Origin: Microbacterium ureisolvens
GTDB lineage: Bacteria > Actinomycetota > Actinomycetes > Actinomycetales > Microbacteriaceae
Length of the DNA stretch: 64,000 bases
Direction: 5' to 3'
Assembly (NCBI RefSeq): GCF_019511645.1
Contig: NZ_JAEUAX010000003.1
Location: 124,001 to 188,000 of the forward strand
Shown: piece by piece, positions 49,642-58,065 of the stretch
Layout of the letters: every line of letters begins with the position of its first letter
Numbering within the stretch: position 1 is the first letter of the stretch
Position numbers and translations under genes: made by a program
Notes under the pieces: generated by a model
Seen by the model: the letters and a program-made list of their open reading frames with translations, nothing else
Told to the model about the DNA's origin: nothing
Databases searched by the model: none

Positions 49642-50184
49642 CTACTTCCGCAGCTCGAACGTCGTCGCGCCGACCTTGATCGGGGCGCCGAGGTTCACGG
49701 GGACCGGAGCCGTCACGCGGGCACCGTCGTGCCAGGTGCCGTTCGTCGAGTCGAGATCCTGGATCATCCACTGGTCGCCCCACAGCACGAGGCGCGCGTG
49801 GTGGCTCGAGGTGTAGTCGTCGCGGACGACGAGGCCCGACTCGCTCGAGCGGCCGATCGTGAGCGGCTCGTTGCCCAGCGGCAGTTCGAGCCCGGTCTTC
49901 GGACCGCTCGTGATGACGATGCGGGACGCGGTGGCGGTCGTGGCCGGTCCGCCGGGCCTGGCGGCCGGCGCGGCCGCCGCAGGGGCGACCGGTGCGGTCG
50001 CGGAAGACGCGGCGCCGGGCACGGATGCCGCGGGCGCGACCGCTGCGGCGGCCGCGGCATCCGGCATCCGTCTCACCTTCACGCCGAAGAGGTCGGCGCG
50101 CAGCGAATACACGACGGCGAACACGAACGCCCACAGCAGCACCAGGAACCCGATGCGCAGCAGCAGCAGGGTGAGCTCGCTCAT
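49642..50184 (-). CDS. fhaB: FHA-domain protein FhaB (FipA-partner type)
   Basis: This 180-residue protein has an N-terminal membrane helix (LTLLLLRIGFLVLLWAFVFA), an Ala/Pro-rich linker and a C-terminal FHA domain (LTIGRSSESGLVVRDDYTSS, HHARLV, LDSTNGTW) that binds phosphothreonine. It probably reads PknA/PknB signals for cell-wall and division control. Its ATG overlaps the fhaA stop by 4 bases. Gene order matches the actinobacterial cluster. Confidence 0.92.
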   Translation of the reverse strand: MSELTLLLLRIGFLVLLWAFVFAVVYSLRADLFGVKVRRMPDAAAAAAVAPAASVPGAASSATAPVAPAAAAPAARPGGPATTATASRIVITSGPKTGLELPLGNEPLTIGRSSESGLVVRDDYTSSHHARLVLWGDQWMIQDLDSTNGTWHDGARVTAPVPVNLGAPIKVGATTFELRK

Positions 50185-50924
50185 GCCAGCGGGCCCCTCT
50201 CCTGCGCGTCGAACGCCCGGGTGGCATCGTCAACGGATGCCGCGGGCCGCTGCGCGCTCGCCTGCGCGACGACGCGGAACACGATGTCGGTGCGGCCGAT
50301 GCGCACGGTGGAGTCGGGCGGGAGCGCCGCCTCCGTCACCTTGCGGCCGTCGAGCATCGTGCCGTTGGTGGAGCCCAGGTCCCGCACCATGGCGCGCTCG
50401 CCGTCCCACAGGATCTCGACGTGCTTGCGGCTGGTGCCCGAGTCGGCGACCGTGATGTCGGCGTCGCTGCCGCGCCCGATGACCGTGCGCGACTTCGTGA
50501 GAGGGATGCGGCGTCCTTCGACGTCGACGACGCCCCGCCACGACACGCGACCGCCCTGGGCCGTCGAGGACTCGACGCGGAGCGTGCCGGTCGACAGCTC
50601 GTCGTCGCGGCGGATCGCGATCGTCACGGGTCCGGCGAACGAGTAGCCCTGGGCCTTCGCGTGTGCATGGACGAGCGTGTCCAGCTCGTGCAGGAGCGCG
50701 TCGCCGAGCGCCGAGATGCGGTCGTCGTCCGCGGCCGCCAGGCGCACCGTGAACGTGTTCGGTGCGAGGATGCGGTCGCGGCTGACGACGGCCGCCTTCT
50801 TGTCGAGCTCGCTGCGCAGGGCCGATGCGATCTCGACAGGCTGGATGCCGCTGCGGAAGGTCTTGGCGAACGCGCTGTTGACTGCGCGCTCCAGACCTTT
50901 CTCGAAGCTGTCAAGTAGTCCCAC
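50181..50924 (-). CDS. fhaA: DUF3662 and FHA-domain protein FhaA
   Basis: This 247-residue protein has an N-terminal DUF3662 domain (LLDSFEKGLERAVNSAFAKT, VEIASALRSELDKKAAVVSR) and a C-terminal FHA domain (TVIGRGSDADITVADSGTSR, KHVEIL, LGSTNGTMLD). It lacks the long disordered linker of mycobacterial FhaA. FhaA binds phosphorylated partners such as MviN and modulates peptidoglycan synthesis in mycobacteria. It starts with GTG 50924 and is the first gene of the seven-gene cluster. Confidence 0.92.
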   Translation of the reverse strand: MGLLDSFEKGLERAVNSAFAKTFRSGIQPVEIASALRSELDKKAAVVSRDRILAPNTFTVRLAAADDDRISALGDALLHELDTLVHAHAKAQGYSFAGPVTIAIRRDDELSTGTLRVESSTAQGGRVSWRGVVDVEGRRIPLTKSRTVIGRGSDADITVADSGTSRKHVEILWDGERAMVRDLGSTNGTMLDGRKVTEAALPPDSTVRIGRTDIVFRVVAQASAQRPAASVDDATRAFDAQERGPLA

Positions 50925-51081
50925 GGAGCTCCTCTAGAGGGGGGTGCCGGTTGCTACATGCTAATTGCACAGGCTGTACCCGTCATGGATCGCGCCCCCG
51001 ACCAGGCGAGTTCGGAAGGGGCCGCGACGCATGATATCCTCGGGAAGTTGAGTTTCGCGGGATCTGAGGATCCGGCGGCTC

Positions 51082-51165
51082 GCGCGAGTGGCGGAATAGG
51101 CAGACGCGCTGGCTTCAGGTGCCAGTGCCCGAAAGGGCGTGGGGGTTCAACTCCCCCCTCGCGCA
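51082..51165 (+). tRNA. tRNA-Leu (CAG anticodon)
   Basis: This 84-nt class II tRNA has acceptor GCGCGAG / CTCGCGC, anticodon stem CTGGC / GCCAG with loop TTCAGGT (anticodon CAG), a variable arm TGCCCGAAAGGGCGT and T-arm GGGGTTCAACTCCCC. CCA is not encoded. A terminator follows. Confidence 0.97.
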
Positions 51166-51171
51166 CAGCGC

Positions 51172-51206
51172 AGAAGAGGACTCCCGTGAGGGGGTCCTCT
51201 TCTTTC
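51172..51206 (+). terminator. Terminator after tRNA-Leu
   Basis: AGAAGAGGACTCCC / GGGGGTCCTCTTCT forms a long stem around GTGA, followed by TTC. It is a strong rho-independent terminator. Confidence 0.9.
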
Positions 51207-51230
51207 ATGCGCGGCGCGGCGTGCAGCCGC

Positions 51231-51722
51231 TCACGCGCCGTCGAGCGCCGGGGGGAGTGTGAAGACGATCTCCTCGATCTCGCGGCCGACGCCCGGGGCG
51301 AAGTCGACGTTGCGCGACACCTCGGTGAAGCCGACCTTGGTGAGCACGGCGATCGACGCGGCGTTGTGGGCGGCGGCGCGGGCGAAGAGCGGGCGGATGG
51401 GCTCGCGCGAGATCAGATGGCGCAGCGCTGCGGTCGCGACGCCCCGGCCCCACGCGTGGCGGGCGATCCAGTAGGTGACCTCGCGGTCGCCGTCGACGGT
51501 GAAGGATGCGGCGGTCCCGGCGAAGCCGCCGTTCTCGGTGACCACGAAGGAGAGCACATCGGTGGTGGCGAGCTGCCGCTGGATCCACGCGTCGAACGCG
51601 TCCCGGTCGTCGGGATCCTCAGCGGTGAACGCGGCCATCGCGATCGCCTCGCGGTCGCGCATCATCTCGAAGATGGCGTCGAGGTCGTCTTCATCGACAG
51701 GTCGCAGCTCGATGTGGTTCAC
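51231..51722 (-). CDS. GNAT family N-acetyltransferase
   Basis: This 163-residue acetyltransferase of the RimJ/RimL-like GNAT type has AYWIARHAWGRGVATAAL-like acetyl-CoA binding (seen as VTYWIARHAWGRGVATAALR, 20 residues) and AHNAASIAVLTKVGFTEV. It transfers acetyl from acetyl-CoA to an amine on an unknown small molecule, protein or antibiotic. The start is GTG 51722. It stands alone between the tRNA-Leu terminator and the GntR gene. Confidence 0.88.
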   Translation of the reverse strand: MNHIELRPVDEDDLDAIFEMMRDREAIAMAAFTAEDPDDRDAFDAWIQRQLATTDVLSFVVTENGGFAGTAASFTVDGDREVTYWIARHAWGRGVATAALRHLISREPIRPLFARAAAHNAASIAVLTKVGFTEVSRNVDFAPGVGREIEEIVFTLPPALDGA

Positions 51723-51767
51723 GGTCTCACGGTAGCCGCGGCATCCGTCACCGAGAAAGGGCGCGGA

Positions 51768-52400
51768 TCAGTTCAGGCCGTGGATGCCGCGGAGGAGGGA
51801 TTCGGCGCGGTCGGCGTCGCGGGCGACGAATGCGGCGCGGAAGTCCTCGTAGGCGGACGTGCGCCCGACGGGGCATTCGATGAACGGCCGCCAGCCGACC
51901 ATGTCGCGCCGGATCGCGAACTCGTACTCGCGGACGAACTGCAGCAGGGCGAAGTTACCGCTCGCACGGGTGACGACGAAGAAGAAAGCGTGGCTGGCCA
52001 CGGCGAGGGCGTCGGGGTCGTTGGCGCGGGAGGCCGCGATGACGTCGTCGAGTCGTTCCAGCGCGAGCTCGAGCGTCTCCGCGTCGGCGCGTTCGGATGC
52101 CATGCGCACCGCGATGCCCATGTTGAAGGCGACGAGCTCGAGCGTGTCGTTCTGCTGATTGGGGTGGGACACCCGCGTGTAGCGGTGCGGGGACACCTCG
52201 ACGAGTCCCGCGCGCTCCAGGCGCTGCAGCGCCTCGCGCACCGGTGTGCGGGAGACTCCGAGCCATTCGGCCAGCTCCTGGTCGCGCAGCCGGTCGCCAG
52301 GAGCCAGGCGGCCGTCGAGGATGGCCTCCCCCAGGCGGGCGTACACCTCGTCTCCGAGCACGGCGCGGCTCGGCTCGAGCGGGACGAAGGGGGCGGTCAT
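51768..52400 (-). CDS. GntR-family (FadR/FCD) transcriptional regulator
   Basis: This 210-residue regulator has an N-terminal winged helix (LRDQELAEWLGVSRTPVREA, LQRLERAGLVEVSPH) and a C-terminal all-helical FCD effector domain with metal-type His (SHAFFFVVTRASGN). FCD regulators respond to carboxylic acids or similar metabolites. No obvious target operon adjoins it. The start is uncertain between ATG 52400 and GTG 52409. The divergent cold-shock gene begins 385 bases away. Confidence 0.88.
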   Translation of the reverse strand: MTAPFVPLEPSRAVLGDEVYARLGEAILDGRLAPGDRLRDQELAEWLGVSRTPVREALQRLERAGLVEVSPHRYTRVSHPNQQNDTLELVAFNMGIAVRMASERADAETLELALERLDDVIAASRANDPDALAVASHAFFFVVTRASGNFALLQFVREYEFAIRRDMVGWRPFIECPVGRTSAYEDFRAAFVARDADRAESLLRGIHGLN

Positions 52401-52785
52401 GAGTGGCACCAGTGTACGCCGGAGGATTCAGCTGCATAGACCCTCTTGAGGTGGCCTTCAGGCGGTTCCCCGCCAGCCCGCCGGACGTCACCAGAAAGTG
52501 CGCAAACACTGAGGATCCGGCCTCGCTCTCGCACTGATATATCGGTACGATGTTTCCTGTCCACGTTACGACGTGGCTTATCCGGGGGGATCCGTCGACG
52601 CCCGGGCTTTCGAGCGGAGCTCAGCCCGGGCGGACGATGGCTCATGGAATCGGGCACGGTGGTCCACCGGCTGCTCTGCAACATTTGTGTCACCTTCGCA
52701 ACTGGGTCTCGCCGCGCGCCCGCCTGTTCACTACGTTGGATGCAATCGCCGCAATCGCGACGAGATCAACGAAGAACGGCAAGTA
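52401..52785 (+). promoter_or_regulatory. Leader and promoter region of the cold-shock gene
   Basis: The 385-base gap between the GntR gene and the cold-shock gene has no convincing gene. It contains the AT-richer patch CTGATATATCGGTACGATG (about 52535–52553), a likely promoter area, and a small hairpin CCACGT–TACG–ACGTGG (about 52561–52576). A long transcribed leader is typical of cspA-type mRNAs and may act as a temperature-sensing structure; that is inferred. No ideal ribosome-binding site is visible (GGCAAGTA). Confidence 0.45.
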
Positions 52786-52992
52786 ATGAGCACGCAGGGC
52801 ACCGTCAAGTGGTTCAACTCGGAGAAGGGATTCGGCTTCATCGCCCCCGATGAGGGCGGCGCAGACGTCTTCGCGCACTACAGTGCGATCCAGTCGGGTG
52901 GATACCGCTCCCTCGAGGAGAACCAGCGCGTCGAGTTCGAGATCGCGCAGGGACCCAAGGGCCTCCAGGCCGAGAACATCCGTCCGCTCTGA
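52786..52992 (+). CDS. Cold-shock protein
   Basis: This 68-residue protein is a single cold-shock domain: [18 protein letters not shown] carries RNP1 (KGFGFI) and VFAHYSAI gives RNP2. It binds single-stranded RNA and DNA and acts as an RNA chaperone. The ATG at 52786 starts the standard MSTQGTV sequence; the longer open frame upstream is leader. A large hairpin follows. Confidence 0.96.
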   Translation: MSTQGTVKWFNSEKGFGFIAPDEGGADVFAHYSAIQSGGYRSLEENQRVEFEIAQGPKGLQAENIRPL

Positions 52993-53002
52993 GCGGCGGA
53001 CC

Positions 53003-53073
53003 GATCGCTTCGCGCGGTCGAAGCCGCGGTATCCCATCGGTGGGTGCCGCGGCTTCGTCGCGCGCAAGCGATC
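53003..53073. terminator. Large bidirectional hairpin after the cold-shock gene
   Basis: An outer stem GATCGCTT (53003–53010) / AAGCGATC (53066–53073), a middle CGCGCG pairing and an inner perfect stem GAAGCCGCGG (53020–53029) / CCGCGGCTTC (53047–53056) form one long structure. It lies between convergent genes and probably terminates both. Confidence 0.75.
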
Positions 53074-53083
53074 GAACCGCGGC

Positions 53084-55162
53084 TCAGTCCCGGGCGCCGC
53101 GCACGAGTTCGATTCCCGCGCCGGCGAACTGACGCAGCGTCGCGTCGGGCAGGAACGCCCGGGCGAGTGCGCCGCCGATCCGGGTGAGGTCGCTCTCGTC
53201 GCGGAACAGCAGGTACATGGTCTCGTACCGCGGGTGGAACTTCTGCTTGAAGCGATGCAGCGACCGGAACCCGTACACCGGCTCCAGCGTGTCGGCGAGC
53301 CTGTCGCTGAGCGCGGCGATCATGCCGGCGTCCGGCGGGTAGTCGTGGGCGAGCGGTGCCCCCGACAGCGACATGATCTCCGCGCCCTCATCGGAGAACT
53401 GCCTCGCCGAGGAGCCGATCAAGAACTCCATCACCGGGCCGAACCCTCCCTCGCGCCGGCGCATCAGGTCCAGTGTCCATCCCTTGACAGCGCCGCCCTC
53501 GCCATAGACCGGCAGCCACGACAAGAAGCCGTCGACGTCGCCGTTCGGCGCGAGCGCCAGGGCGAGCCGCACCTCCGGGTCCTCCGCCTCGACGAGCGTG
53601 CCGAGGGTGAACCCCATCTCGGGAAGACCCTTGTCGCCCACCCACATCTCCGAGATCGCCCGCAGCTGCTGCTGCACGCCCCATGGCTCCTCCTTGAGGC
53701 GGGTCATGCGGAAGGTCATGTCCTCACGCCCGGCTCGATTGAGCGACGAGCGCACCGAGTTCCACCGCTTGCCGGTGAACTCGAGGCCGGGGAGATCGAC
53801 GATCGTGTCGTCGGCGACGACCAGACTGCGCCATGACCCCGGCACGGCGGCGCGCGTGGCCTCGTCGGCGCTGAAGAAGCACGGGATCAGCCCCGCCCGC
53901 TCGGCATCGCGGATGAATTCCTGCACGGATGCTGCGCGCGACGCCTCCGGACCGATCGGGTCCGCGAGGGCCAGCGCCACACCCGCTCGCCGCTGATACG
54001 CGACGATGCCACCGGTCGTGCGCGCGTAGGCGTTCCCCTCCCACGTGGTCATCCACGAGAGGGTTCCGCCCCCGTGGGCGTGCAGCATCCGTTTCACGTC
54101 CTCGACGCCGGGCGCGGGCTGCCGGCCGATGCGCGACCGACGCCGGGCGCGGAAGGCGTGGCGCACCCAGATCAGGTAGACGAGCATGAGCAGCCACATC
54201 GCGCCGCTCGCGAGGGACAGCTCCGTCTCGCCGTCGATCGTCGCCTCGACCTGGGCTTCGGAGGCGATGATGACGGCCGCCCCGACGAGGAGTGCCGTCA
54301 GAATGTTGAAGGCGGCCAGAATGACGGCGAGCACCCACGCCCACCGGCGCCCGCGCCGGAGCCCGTTGGCGATGATCACGATGATGACGACGTCGATCAG
54401 GAAGTCCCAGAAGCCGCCCGAGGCCGGCTCGGTGGGTCCGAACGGGCCGTTCGTCGGCACGAGGATCGTGATGACCTCGATCGCGCCGAGCACCAGCACG
54501 GAGATGAACGCGATCAGGCGCTGCTCGCGCATCGTGGTGCGCTGGAGGCGCAGCGAGCGATCGACGAAGAGCACGAGGAGCACGGCGAGCAGGTGCTCGA
54601 GATCGGCGAGCGTGCCCCAGAAGAGCATCGCCACGAACACGAAGCCCAAGAGGACGAGCCACGCGCGCACGCGCCAGGGACTGCGCAGCAGGCCGACGGC
54701 CGCGGCGACGCAGGCCATCGTGCCGCCCGACGCGCCGACGTCCAATGCGGCGGCCTGCGCCTGTGCCCAGTCCCACGATGCGATCGCCGAGCAGCCCCAC
54801 AGCACGAGGGCGGTCGCGAAGATCGCGAACAGCTGACCGACCCAGTAGTACGCGAGGGCGACGCGCCAGCCGCGACGGAACTCCAGGTACGCCATGCCGA
54901 CGAACCCTGCGATCGTGAACGCGTAGACCCACGGCGCGTTGACGAAGAACGTGCCGGTGAACGGCGTCCACCACCGCCCCGCCTCGAAGGCGGGCAGTCC
55001 GTATGCGACGACGTCGAAGAGGTCGGACTCCTCGAAGGGCCGCCACAGCCCCTGCCAGACGACGCCCGCCACGAGGATCAGCGCGATCATCGTGAGTGTC
55101 GCCGGAAGCCGCCTCACCCCGGCGAGCATGCGGTCAGGTCTCTGAGTCGCCCCGTCGCTCAT
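53084..55162 (-). CDS. Rhomboid-like membrane domain fused to DUF2156 (LPG-synthase-like) domain
   Basis: This 692-residue protein has an N-terminal membrane half with rhomboid-like features (WWTPFTGTFFVNAPWVYAF, GASGGTMACVAAAVG, DLEHLLAVLLVLF), two more helices near residues 260–360, and a C-terminal DUF2156 domain as in MprF lysylphosphatidylglycerol synthases (PCFFSADEATRAAVP, FTGKRWNSVRSSLNRAGRED, FHPRYETMYLLF). The DUF2156 part likely transfers an amino acid from tRNA to phosphatidylglycerol, making the membrane less anionic. The substrate and protease activity are unproven. The start at ATG 55162 lacks a clear ribosome-binding site. Confidence 0.82.
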   Translation of the reverse strand: MSDGATQRPDRMLAGVRRLPATLTMIALILVAGVVWQGLWRPFEESDLFDVVAYGLPAFEAGRWWTPFTGTFFVNAPWVYAFTIAGFVGMAYLEFRRGWRVALAYYWVGQLFAIFATALVLWGCSAIASWDWAQAQAAALDVGASGGTMACVAAAVGLLRSPWRVRAWLVLLGFVFVAMLFWGTLADLEHLLAVLLVLFVDRSLRLQRTTMREQRLIAFISVLVLGAIEVITILVPTNGPFGPTEPASGGFWDFLIDVVIIVIIANGLRRGRRWAWVLAVILAAFNILTALLVGAAVIIASEAQVEATIDGETELSLASGAMWLLMLVYLIWVRHAFRARRRSRIGRQPAPGVEDVKRMLHAHGGGTLSWMTTWEGNAYARTTGGIVAYQRRAGVALALADPIGPEASRAASVQEFIRDAERAGLIPCFFSADEATRAAVPGSWRSLVVADDTIVDLPGLEFTGKRWNSVRSSLNRAGREDMTFRMTRLKEEPWGVQQQLRAISEMWVGDKGLPEMGFTLGTLVEAEDPEVRLALALAPNGDVDGFLSWLPVYGEGGAVKGWTLDLMRRREGGFGPVMEFLIGSSARQFSDEGAEIMSLSGAPLAHDYPPDAGMIAALSDRLADTLEPVYGFRSLHRFKQKFHPRYETMYLLFRDESDLTRIGGALARAFLPDATLRQFAGAGIELVRGARD

Positions 55163-55199
55163 GGGGTTCACGATAGCGGTGGGGCATTCCGCTGTGCCT

Positions 55200-56471
55200 T
55201 TACGCGGGCGGGCCCGCCTGGTGGGCGAAGTCCGCGAGGGCCTTGGCGTCCTCGGCGTCGCGCATCGCGCGGCGGGCCGCGTCGAGTGCGGCCACCGGAT
55301 CCTGCGTCTGTCGGGCCTGGGCGAGCTCGCGCTGGGCCGACAGCAGCCGCGACCGCGCGTCGGCTCCGGCCCGGGAGCGGGACACGGATGCCTCGGCCTG
55401 TGCGAGTGCGCCGCGCGCGGCGGCCAGGGTGCCCGGCAGGGCGGTGCGCGCGCCGCGCAGGCGCTGCTGCGCGGTGCGGGCGTCTCCGAGGGCGAGGTCG
55501 AGGCGGCTGCGCAGGCGCGCGATGGCGTCGACGGTGCGGGTGGGGCGGCGGGCAGCATCCGTCTCGATGCGGTTCAGCTCGGCGTCGATGGCGTGCAGCT
55601 CCGCGCCGAGCCGCGCGGCGTCGGGGGCGTCGAGGTGCTCCCGCGTGACGCCGGCCTGGCGCAGGGCGTTGCGCGCCGACGCGATCTCGTCGGGCACGGC
55701 CTGTGCGGCCTGCAGCACGAGCCGGTGCGACTCCTCGAGGTTGCGGGCGTCCGCCTCCGCCTGGCGGAGCGCCCGCTCGGCGGCGGCGAGTTCGGGGAGT
55801 GCGCTCAGCGACGGGTCGGCCGCGCGGGCCGACGCGGCGTCGAGGTGGCGCCGGGCGGCGGACACCCCGGAGAGCGCGGCGTGCGCCGAGCGCGAGGCAT
55901 CCCGCCACTCCTCCTCGGCGAAGCGTGACGAGAGGTCCGCGACGAGCGCGGCAGGATCGCCCATCGACGCGTTCAGTTCGGCGAGCCGGCGGCGGGCGGC
56001 GTCGATCTGCCCGGCGGCCGACACGTTCGCCGCGACCCACGCGCCATGCTCCTTTCGGGCCGCGGCGACGACCGCCAGAGCCTCGCCCGCGTGTCGCTCG
56101 ATGCGCGCGGCGACGCGGTGCACCTCCGGTGCAGCGACGGCGGGATCGCTGATCGCGCGGTAGTCCTCGAAGGCGTCGTCACGCACGCGCTGTGCGGTCA
56201 GGCGCGCTCGCCGCAGCGACGCCGGAGCGTCGCCGCCGTAGAGCGCGCCCGAGAGGCCGACCTCGAGGTCGAGCTCGCCGACCTCGTCGTCGAGTCGCAC
56301 GAGGGTCGCACCCGCCTTCGCCCGCGCCTTGTCGGCGGCGGAACGGGCCCGCGGGGAGCGGCGCGCACGGCGCACAGCCCACACGATGGCGGCGACGGCG
56401 ATCGCCGTCACGCCGAACACGACCAGGGCCGGCACCAGCCACCCCAGGATCGTGGCGGCGAGCTCAGGCAT
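55200..56471 (-). CDS. Membrane-anchored coiled-coil protein
   Basis: This 423-residue protein has one N-terminal membrane helix (LGWLVPALVVFGVTAIAVAA), a basic stop-transfer (RRARRSPRARSAADKARAK) and then an Ala/Arg/Glu-rich helical region to the end, predicted as coiled coil. I recognise no enzymatic domain. The composition resembles actinobacterial proteins annotated as TPM-domain or coiled-coil membrane proteins, but the TPM domain itself is not seen. Its start overlaps the HAD gene stop by 8 bases. The function is unknown, possibly envelope scaffolding. Confidence 0.8.
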   Translation of the reverse strand: MPELAATILGWLVPALVVFGVTAIAVAAIVWAVRRARRSPRARSAADKARAKAGATLVRLDDEVGELDLEVGLSGALYGGDAPASLRRARLTAQRVRDDAFEDYRAISDPAVAAPEVHRVAARIERHAGEALAVVAAARKEHGAWVAANVSAAGQIDAARRRLAELNASMGDPAALVADLSSRFAEEEWRDASRSAHAALSGVSAARRHLDAASARAADPSLSALPELAAAERALRQAEADARNLEESHRLVLQAAQAVPDEIASARNALRQAGVTREHLDAPDAARLGAELHAIDAELNRIETDAARRPTRTVDAIARLRSRLDLALGDARTAQQRLRGARTALPGTLAAARGALAQAEASVSRSRAGADARSRLLSAQRELAQARQTQDPVAALDAARRAMRDAEDAKALADFAHQAGPPA

Positions 56472-57183
56472 CGGCGACGCCGGCGGTCGTGGTCGCGCCG
56501 TCGTCGGCGTACTCCCCGAACATCAGCAGCGCACGCAGCTGGTCGACGTCGTCGACCACGGCCTGCGCGCCCTCGGATTCGTGCGGCCAGCTGAAGCCCC
56601 ACCGCACGAAGATCACCGGCACGCCCTGTTCGGCGCCGCCCTCGACGTCGTGATGGCGGTCTCCGACGAGCACCGGCCGGCTCGTGTCCACGCCCGCGGC
56701 GGCCAGGCGCCGCAGCGCCTCGGCGACGATGTCGGCCTTCGCGCTCAGGGTCTTCTCGTCCTGCGTCGCGCCCACGATCGCGGTGAGAGAGGTGGACAGG
56801 TCGAAGTGGTCCATGAGCGCGACCACCTGCACCTCGGGCTTCGAGCTGGCGGTGGCCTGCGGGATGCCGCAGGCCGCGACATCCGTGATCAGCTCAGCCA
56901 TACCGGGGAAGAGCTTGGCGCCCGTCGTGTACCCGTCGGTCTTGTTGAGGCCTCGGTAGAAGGCTACGGCCTCGGCCGCCTCTTCGGGCGTCATGCCGAC
57001 GTTCACCTGGAACGACTGGTACATCGGCGGGCCGATCCAGTGCACGAGCTCGGCGCGGGTCGGCGGACGCTTGCCGAAGTGCTCGAGGGCGATGGTGAGG
57101 CGGCGGAGGATGCCGTCGGACGCGTCGACGATCGTTCCGTCGACGTCCCACAGCACACAGGTCCACGGCGATCGGCTCGGCAT
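56464..57183 (-). CDS. HAD-superfamily phosphatase (phosphoglycolate phosphatase-like)
   Basis: This 239-residue hydrolase has motif I DVDGTIVDAS (nucleophile Asp in DxD), a helical cap (YQSFQVNVGMTPEEAAEAVA), the motif II Ser/Thr region ATASSKPEVQV, and motif IV PVLVGDRHHDVEGG. It resembles Gph-type phosphatases acting on small phosphorylated metabolites. The substrate is unknown. It is followed by an overlapping coiled-coil gene, suggesting a two-gene operon. Confidence 0.88.
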   Translation of the reverse strand: MPSRSPWTCVLWDVDGTIVDASDGILRRLTIALEHFGKRPPTRAELVHWIGPPMYQSFQVNVGMTPEEAAEAVAFYRGLNKTDGYTTGAKLFPGMAELITDVAACGIPQATASSKPEVQVVALMDHFDLSTSLTAIVGATQDEKTLSAKADIVAEALRRLAAAGVDTSRPVLVGDRHHDVEGGAEQGVPVIFVRWGFSWPHESEGAQAVVDDVDQLRALLMFGEYADDGATTTAGVADA

Positions 57184-57237
57184 ACCGACCAGCCTATGCG
57201 GAGCGGGCCCCGACCCCGTCGCCGCGAGGCGTGCGGG

Positions 57238-57933
57238 CTAGAACAGGCGCGGGGCGCCGGACTCGATGCCCTTCATGCCCTCGTAATCGAGGGTGACGCA
57301 ACGGATGCCGCGGTCCGCGGCGAGCACCTTCGCCTGCGGTTTGATCTCCTGGGCGGCGAAGACACCGGTCACGGGAGCGAGGTGGGGGTCGCGGCCGAGC
57401 AGTTCGAGATAGCGCGTGAGCTGTTCGACGCCGTCGATGTCGCCGCGGCGCTTGACTTCGACGGCGATCGTCCCGCCCTCGGGGTCGCGCAGCAGCAGGT
57501 CGACCGGGCCGATCGCGGTCGGGAACTCCCGGCGCACGAGCGTCAGGTTCTCGCCGATGACGTCGACCTGCTCGGCGAGGAGCCGCTGGAGGTCGGCTTC
57601 CACGCCGTCCTTCTGCAGCCCCGGGTCCATCCCGAGCTCGTGGGACGAGTCGTGGATGACCTCGTAGATGCGCACCAGCAGCGCGTCGCCCGTCTTGGCG
57701 TGCGTCACACGCCAGTGCTCGAGCACTCCGGCGGACGCCGACTCCTCGTCGGGCACCTCGACGTCGAGCCGGCACGGGGGGCTCATCCAGTTGAGCGGCT
57801 TGTACGAGCCGCCGTCCGAGTGCACCAGCAGCGACCCGTCGCCCTTGTGCACCAGCAGGCGGGTGGCGAGGGGCAGATGGGCGTTGAGCCGCCCGGTGTA
57901 GTCGACGGAGCAGCGGGCGATGACAAGACGCAC
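57238..57933 (-). CDS. nucS: Endonuclease NucS
   Basis: This 231-residue NucS/EndoMS mismatch endonuclease has an N-terminal DNA-binding domain ([31 protein letters not shown]) and a C-terminal RecB-like nuclease core with [19 protein letters not shown] (catalytic Glu and Lys). It cleaves both strands at G:T, G:G and T:T mismatches, giving mismatch repair in actinobacteria without MutS/MutL. The C-terminal ESGAPRLF may bind the sliding clamp. It starts with GTG 57933. Confidence 0.95.
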   Translation of the reverse strand: MRLVIARCSVDYTGRLNAHLPLATRLLVHKGDGSLLVHSDGGSYKPLNWMSPPCRLDVEVPDEESASAGVLEHWRVTHAKTGDALLVRIYEVIHDSSHELGMDPGLQKDGVEADLQRLLAEQVDVIGENLTLVRREFPTAIGPVDLLLRDPEGGTIAVEVKRRGDIDGVEQLTRYLELLGRDPHLAPVTGVFAAQEIKPQAKVLAADRGIRCVTLDYEGMKGIESGAPRLF

Positions 57934-58065
57934 CCGAAGAGCCTAGCCTCCCGCATCAGCTTGCCTGCAGGCTGGTCGGATAGCCTTTGCCCTCGTTGCG
58001 CGCTCTGCGGCGCGCCCCCAGACCCCCGGCATCTCACGCCGTTTCCTTCGTCCGGAGAAGAACCG

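Noticed and set aside
48379..50646. 755-codon plus-strand frame and similar long antisense frames across the kinase cluster
   Set aside because: These are shadows created by high-GC codon bias opposite pstP, fhaB and fhaA, which have clear domains.
56329..58065. Extension of the ParA-like ATPase frame to a 1019-residue protein
   Set aside because: The extra N-terminal part is antisense to the HAD and nucS genes; a strong ribosome-binding site marks the ATG at 58066.
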